A stretch of DNA of 8,787 nt from Actinomycetota bacterium (GTDB lineage: Bacteria > Actinomycetota > Actinomycetes > S36-B12 > UBA10799), in assembly GCA_030837445.1 (NCBI GenBank), contig JAUPKM010000043.1, forward strand, positions 1-8,787, read 5' to 3'. The translations under genes were made by a program, and so were the position numbers. Of this stretch, positions 6,036 to 8,787 are shown piece after piece. A model generated the notes under the pieces. It saw only the letters and a program-made list of their open reading frames with translations. It did not search any database and was not told the origin of the DNA. Numbering within the stretch: the stretch's first letter is position 1; the number at the start of each line of letters is the position of its first letter.

Positions 6036-6602
6036 GTGGACGCATGGGAAGGTCTGCTGGATGAGATCCAGAGGATGGACTGGGCCAGCTACGCCATGTG
6101 GCCATCGACGGAATGGTACGTGCCGTCGCGGGTACCGAAGGCCTTCGCTGCTCTGCGCAGGGTGCACAGCCACCGCGGGAGCCGGGCGGCCTACCAGCAG
6201 TTCATGGATGCGCTGGCCCACAACCACGAAGGCTGGGTATACGCGGCGGCCGCTCCCGGGGCGGATCTGCTGGCCCGAACTGCCCGGATCCTGGAGGGCT
6301 GGGCGCGGATCACGTCGCTGGAGGTCCTCATCGACCTGACGTGCTTCGCCGCGGACGCGTCGTTCCGTTCGCCACGAGGTGATCTCGTGCGGCTCGCTAC
6401 GGCGATCCGGGACGCCGCGGCACCATTGCGACCGGACTTGGAGCGTTGGCGGGCTGCTCGACCGGATCAGGTGCCCGCCGGACCCGGCTGGTGTTCGCCG
6501 GAACCGGACAACCACCGGGCCTTCCGAGACGTCGCCAGTTCGGCAGCAGTGCTCCTGGAAACCCTCCAGGACAACGACGAAGCGCTGCTGCCGGAGATGT
6601 AA
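6036..6602 (+). CDS. Hypothetical helical protein (possibly HEAT-like)
   Basis: A 188-aa soluble, helix-rich protein. From the GTG at 6036 it reads VDAWEGLLDEIQRMDWASYA and FAALRRVHSHRGSRAAYQQF, then ALAHNHEGWVYAAAAPGADL, LARTARILEGWARITSLEVL and IDLTCFAADASF. The order (helix, NH.G.VY.A..., then ...LEVLIDL) resembles actinobacterial HEAT/Armadillo-like hypothetical proteins with an H.G..Y.A....P motif followed by repeat helices; these often sit near toxin/immunity loci. The assignment is tentative, from memory of the pattern. The frame is open from a TTG at 5955 and an ATG at 5991, but neither has a ribosome binding site and the extra residues are Arg-rich filler. GTG 6036 has a TACCGT box 7 nt before it and gives a sensible N-terminus. 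Intact; monocistronic as far as can be seen. Confidence 0.65.
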   Translation: MDAWEGLLDEIQRMDWASYAMWPSTEWYVPSRVPKAFAALRRVHSHRGSRAAYQQFMDALAHNHEGWVYAAAAPGADLLARTARILEGWARITSLEVLIDLTCFAADASFRSPRGDLVRLATAIRDAAAPLRPDLERWRAARPDQVPAGPGWCSPEPDNHRAFRDVASSAAVLLETLQDNDEALLPEM

Positions 6603-6750
6603 TGGTGGCCGCTTGGCGCGCTCACGGGACGACCCCGGACGAGGCTCAGCGCCACCGATCACGGACTCCTGACGAGACCGACGGACGCGCTACCCTCGGT
6701 GACCGCCGACGTCACGAATAGGACCACCTCGGTGCGGCATGAGAGTGAGC

Positions 6751-6781
6751 CTGACGGGGCGCCCCCTGGGCGCCCTACGAT
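6751..6781 (+). promoter_or_regulatory. Predicted promoter with a 19-bp dyad filling the spacer
   Basis: A CTGACG -35-like element (6751-6756) and a TACGAT -10 (6776-6781) are separated by exactly 19 bp. The spacer is GGGCGCCC, CCT, GGGCGCCC: two copies of a self-complementary octamer, so both a direct and an inverted repeat. The -10 ends 6 nt before the ATG at 6788, giving a leaderless transcript. Long (19-20 bp) spacers holding a dyad are typical of MerR-type regulated promoters; that parallel is inference. Confidence 0.5.
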
Positions 6782-6787
6782 CACGGG

Positions 6788-7252
6788 ATGCCCCAGGAGG
6801 ACGGTTCTGCGCGTGCTGCGCCGACCTCGCCTCGTTGCCGACGATGCGGAGAGGCCGTCGAGGCGAACGCGGCCGACTATGACGTGTTCGAGCAGATGCA
6901 CTACGTGTGCTTCCACTACGAGTTTGAGCATCAGGGAGATCCAGACGTCGAGTGCGATACCGGCGGCTGCCCCGCGGCTGGGATCCATCACGCAGCGCGG
7001 TTCGTTCGCACGGACGGCGTCAATCTGACTCATGCGGCGAACGCCCTCGTACCGGCCATCCTGGCCCTGGAGAGCAGCGGGTACACCGTCACCCAAGACG
7101 GCACCCTCTTCGTCGCCACCGCCGGCAACGCCCGGTTCTCCGCGGAGGACCCCGTCTCGCTACTCGGTCTGGTCCGACTCGCCGAACTGCGCCGGCCATG
7201 GCGCGCGACCGATGCAGAGATCGACGCGACGCTCGATCGCTTCGACCTGTAG
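6788..7252 (+). CDS. Hypothetical Cys/His-rich protein (154 aa)
   Basis: A small soluble protein of unknown function. The N-terminal third carries a likely metal site: RCRRCGE (Cys17, Cys20), MHYVCFHYEFEH (Cys41, His43, His48), and VECDTGGCP (Cys56, Cys61). After an Ala-rich helix (THAANALVPAILALESSGYT) comes a strand pair around DGTLFVAT, then EDPVSLLGLVRLAELRRPWR and a helix ending ATDAEIDATLDRFDL. I recall similar actinobacterial hypothetical proteins that share the CFHYEFEH and LVRLAELRRPWRATD segments, with no known role. The ATG at 6788 lacks a Shine-Dalgarno, but a TACGAT box lies 6 nt upstream within a promoter-like dyad. Intact; the next 266 bp (7253-7518) shows no gene. A zinc-ribbon-like fold is possible but not shown. 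Confidence 0.7.
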   Translation: MPQEDGSARAAPTSPRCRRCGEAVEANAADYDVFEQMHYVCFHYEFEHQGDPDVECDTGGCPAAGIHHAARFVRTDGVNLTHAANALVPAILALESSGYTVTQDGTLFVATAGNARFSAEDPVSLLGLVRLAELRRPWRATDAEIDATLDRFDL

Positions 7253-7372
7253 CCGCCGCTCGTGCTGGCACGGACGACCCGGACGCCACCGCGCGTCACC
7301 GTGGCTCGATCACAGCAGGTCGCCGACAAGGCTGCACTCCGCTCGTCTTGGGTGCGGCATGATCGGGCATTG

Positions 7373-7397
7373 CTTGAGGCATCGACCTTGCCTCGAG
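7373..7397 (+). terminator. Hairpin downstream of the 154-aa gene
   Basis: CTTGAGGC, a 9-nt loop, then GCCTCGAG: an 8-bp stem with one G-T pair, about 120 nt after the stop of the plus-strand gene and also downstream of the converging IS110 fragment. There is no T-run. Weak terminator candidate for either strand. Confidence 0.25.
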
Positions 7398-7518
7398 CAC
7401 GCTACGCGGCGGCGCTTCCGCGTCGGTCGTGTCGCATGCGCGTCGCCGGGCAGACTCTGATGAGTGTCTCCTCTGATGACGAGGCCAAGGGACACCAGTC
7501 AGTAAGACCGTCGCCACT

Positions 7519-8547
7519 CTACCGCGCGCGGGAGGCACGCTTGAGTTGCTTGTTCCCGCCGCGAGGTGGGTGTTCGCCGCGGATGGAGGATCCGGAGCGG
7601 CGGGTGACCGGGGCCAGGCCGGCGTAGGCGGCCAAGTGCCCGGAGGTGGCGAACGAGGATCCGTCCCCGACCTCGATCAGCACTCTGGCGGCGGTCCTGA
7701 CCCCCAGACCGGGCAGGGAGGTCAGGACCTTGGCAAGAGGGTGGGCATCGAGGATCTCCTCCACCTCGACGGCGAGCTGGCGGCGTTGGGCCAGCACGGC
7801 GGCGAGGTTGTCGGCCAGTCGGGGCAGAACGGCCTCGGCGGCCTTGGTCCCGGGCACCACCACGGTCTGTTCCTGGAGCGCGGTCAGGAGGGCCTCGACG
7901 AGCTTGTCCCCGGCCCGGGGTGCGTGCTTGCGGGCCACCGCCAGCAGTTGACGTCGTCCGGCCCGGGCCAGGCCGGTGGGGCCACCGAACCGGGACAGCA
8001 GCTGCAGCACCGCGGTGGTGTGCACCTTCGGACCCAGCACCCGCTCCAGGACGGGGTGGATCTGGGTGAGCAGGCCCCGGATGCGGTTGGTCAGCCGGGT
8101 GGACTCCTGGGCCTGGTCGTCGTCGAACCCGATCAGGACGGTAAGGTCGGCCAGCGCGTCTTGGCCGAGGTCGACCCGGCGCAGGGTGTGCGGCATGGTC
8201 CGGGCTGCGTCGGCGATGATGAACGCGTCCCGGGCGTCGGTCTTGGCGCTTCCGGGGTGCAGGTCGGCGATCCGGCGCATGGCCAGACCGGGCAGGTAGG
8301 CCACCTCGGCCCCGACCGCGCGGGCGACCGCGATCGGCAGAGCCCCGATGGTGGCCAGCTGGTCCACGACCACCAGCACGTTCCCGTGCTCGAGCAGGCC
8401 GGTGAACAGCTCCCGCAGCCGGGCCTCGTCCTGGGGCAGTTCCCGGTCGAAGATCCGCTTGCCGGTCGGGTCGAGGGCGACCACGTGATGAGTGCCCTTC
8501 CCGACGTCCAACCCGCAGAAGATCGCGTACTGGTGCTGGTCGCTCAC
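7519..8547 (-). CDS. IS110-family transposase, C-terminally truncated
   Basis: A DEDD/RuvC-fold recombinase of the IS110 family, 342 residues where about 400 are usual. The N-terminal nuclease domain has Asp14 in FCGLDVGK, Asp62 in VVVDQLATIG (where many relatives have Glu), and Asp104/Asp107 in AKTDARDAF. A coiled region follows, then the C-terminal Tnp domain: LTSLPGLGVRTAARVLIEVG, AYAGLAPVTRRSG with Ser318 at the catalytic-serine position, and GGNKQLKRA. The frame then hits SRAR and a stop, without the usual final ~60 residues (Phe/Tyr-rich, with the R..L.RR helix). The C-terminal end and right end of the element are therefore lost, at about 7530. The GTG at 8545-8547 is preceded by GGGAGGGG with 5-nt spacing and gives the family-typical N-terminus. 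Probably inactive. Confidence 0.9.
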   Translation of the reverse strand: MSDQHQYAIFCGLDVGKGTHHVVALDPTGKRIFDRELPQDEARLRELFTGLLEHGNVLVVVDQLATIGALPIAVARAVGAEVAYLPGLAMRRIADLHPGSAKTDARDAFIIADAARTMPHTLRRVDLGQDALADLTVLIGFDDDQAQESTRLTNRIRGLLTQIHPVLERVLGPKVHTTAVLQLLSRFGGPTGLARAGRRQLLAVARKHAPRAGDKLVEALLTALQEQTVVVPGTKAAEAVLPRLADNLAAVLAQRRQLAVEVEEILDAHPLAKVLTSLPGLGVRTAARVLIEVGDGSSFATSGHLAAYAGLAPVTRRSGSSIRGEHPPRGGNKQLKRASRAR

Positions 8548-8660
8548 CCGTGCCCCTCCCGGACTCGGTCCTCGTCCTGGTCGCGGTCGAGCACCGGATG
8601 CCGGCAGCCACGTTACGAAGAGACCTCTCACCCGTGAGAGCACACGGGGCGGCCGTGTCC
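8548..8660 (-). other. IS110 upstream leader; candidate (partial) bridge-RNA region
   Basis: About 113 bp lie between the transposase start and the presumed IS256 end. In IS110-type (not IS1111-type) elements the guide or bridge RNA is encoded upstream of the recombinase. Two perfect GC-rich hairpins stand here: CTCTCA/TGAGAG (8625-8640) and ACACGG/CCGTGT (8642-8658). The length is short compared with the ~177-nt IS621 bridge RNA, so it may be partial or absent. Inference from family and position only. Confidence 0.3.
8625..8658 (-). repeat. Two tandem hairpins upstream of the IS110 gene
   Basis: CTCTCA, loop CCCG, TGAGAG (8625-8640), then after one base ACACGG, loop GGCGG, CCGTGT (8642-8658). 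Both stems are perfect 6-bp complements. They lie 78-111 bp upstream of the transposase start codon. Confidence 0.6.
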
Positions 8661-8707
8661 CTATGAGGAGACTGTTCCGGTAACGGTGTAACTGGCGGTG
8701 CGATTAG
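8661..8707 (-). mobile_element. Candidate right-end sequence of the IS256-type element
   Basis: After the IS256-type stop (8708-8710) come 47 bp of less GC-rich sequence with CCGGTAACGGTGTAAC on the plus strand. Short 3' tails ending in a terminal repeat are usual for IS256-family elements. The exact end, and whether a target duplication exists, cannot be set without the other end. Confidence 0.35.
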
Positions 8708-8787
8708 TTAAAGATTAGCAGCTTCGGGCATGCGGTCGTGGAACGACACGGCCAGAACGTTGAGGACTGGCTTCCAGCGATTCATCC
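8708..8787 (-). CDS. IS256 (Mutator)-family transposase, C-terminal end only
   Basis: The minus strand entering from the window edge reads MNRWKPVLNVLAVSFHDRMP then EAANL and stops at TAA (8708-8710). The pattern W+..LN.LA..F.DR+ is the usual C-terminus of IS256/Mutator transposases, DDE enzymes that move by a copy-out route. Only 26 codons are visible, so nothing can be said about the catalytic core. The Met at the edge is internal, not a start. It runs in the same direction as the IS110 fragment, whose leader begins within about 50 bp of this gene's stop. Confidence 0.55.
   Translation of the reverse strand, partial: MNRWKPVLNVLAVSFHDRMPEAANL

Noticed and set aside
6731..7362. 12-bp repeat GGTGCGGCATGA at 6731 and 7351
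   Set aside because: A match of this length is expected by chance in a GC-rich window of this size, and the flanks are unrelated.
7253..7518. tRNA or attachment site next to the IS110 fragment
   Set aside because: No T-loop-like sequence, acceptor stem or repeat of a tRNA end could be found.
7499..8637. Long alternative frames on both strands over the IS110 gene
   Set aside because: They are Gly/Pro/Arg-rich shadows of the recognised transposase frame.

Overview
The window is high-GC DNA, with strong G/C preference at third codon positions and GTG/TTG starts. Several genes have a TANNNT -10 box only 5-7 nt before a start codon that lacks a Shine-Dalgarno. This points to an actinobacterium; I cannot name a genus. 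It is an accessory region: small orphan genes, several broken, lie between pieces of three insertion sequences.

Layout: (1) 1-706 is the 3' part of an IS630-family transposase, read through an apparent -1 frameshift. (2) 699-2065, minus strand: a coding-like scrap next to the IS, an uncharacterised two-helix membrane protein (923-1810), and a short gene remnant (about 1979-2065). (3) 2066-2764 holds no convincing gene but carries a perfect palindrome and copy 1 of a 128-bp direct repeat. (4) 2765-3256, plus strand: a DUF1877/YfbM-like gene with a good ribosome binding site and a hairpin just downstream. Copy 2 of the repeat follows at 3399-3526, so the two copies bracket this gene. (5) 3679-5846, minus strand: a frameshifted small gene, an intact 274-aa conserved hypothetical gene, a second frameshifted gene, and a 35-codon 5' remnant of a third. 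(6) 6036-7252, plus strand: two intact small hypothetical genes, one with HEAT-like flavour and one Cys/His-rich. (7) 7519-8787, minus strand: an IS110-family transposase cut off near its C-terminus, a structured leader of about 110 bp, and the C-terminal end of an IS256 (Mutator)-type transposase running off the window.

How it fits together: no metabolic pathway is visible. Single, unrelated, soluble small proteins, strand switches, partial copies and IS debris resemble the orphan or immunity-like gene collections found near polymorphic-toxin and other conflict loci in actinobacteria. No toxin gene is visible here, so that role is inference. Points most worth a second look: the long direct repeat around the DUF1877 gene; a perfect 19-bp GC dyad that exactly fills the spacer of a predicted promoter; the SD-assisted frameshift signal in the IS630 gene; and the structured leader of the IS110 gene, where a bridge RNA would be expected if the element is of the IS110 type.
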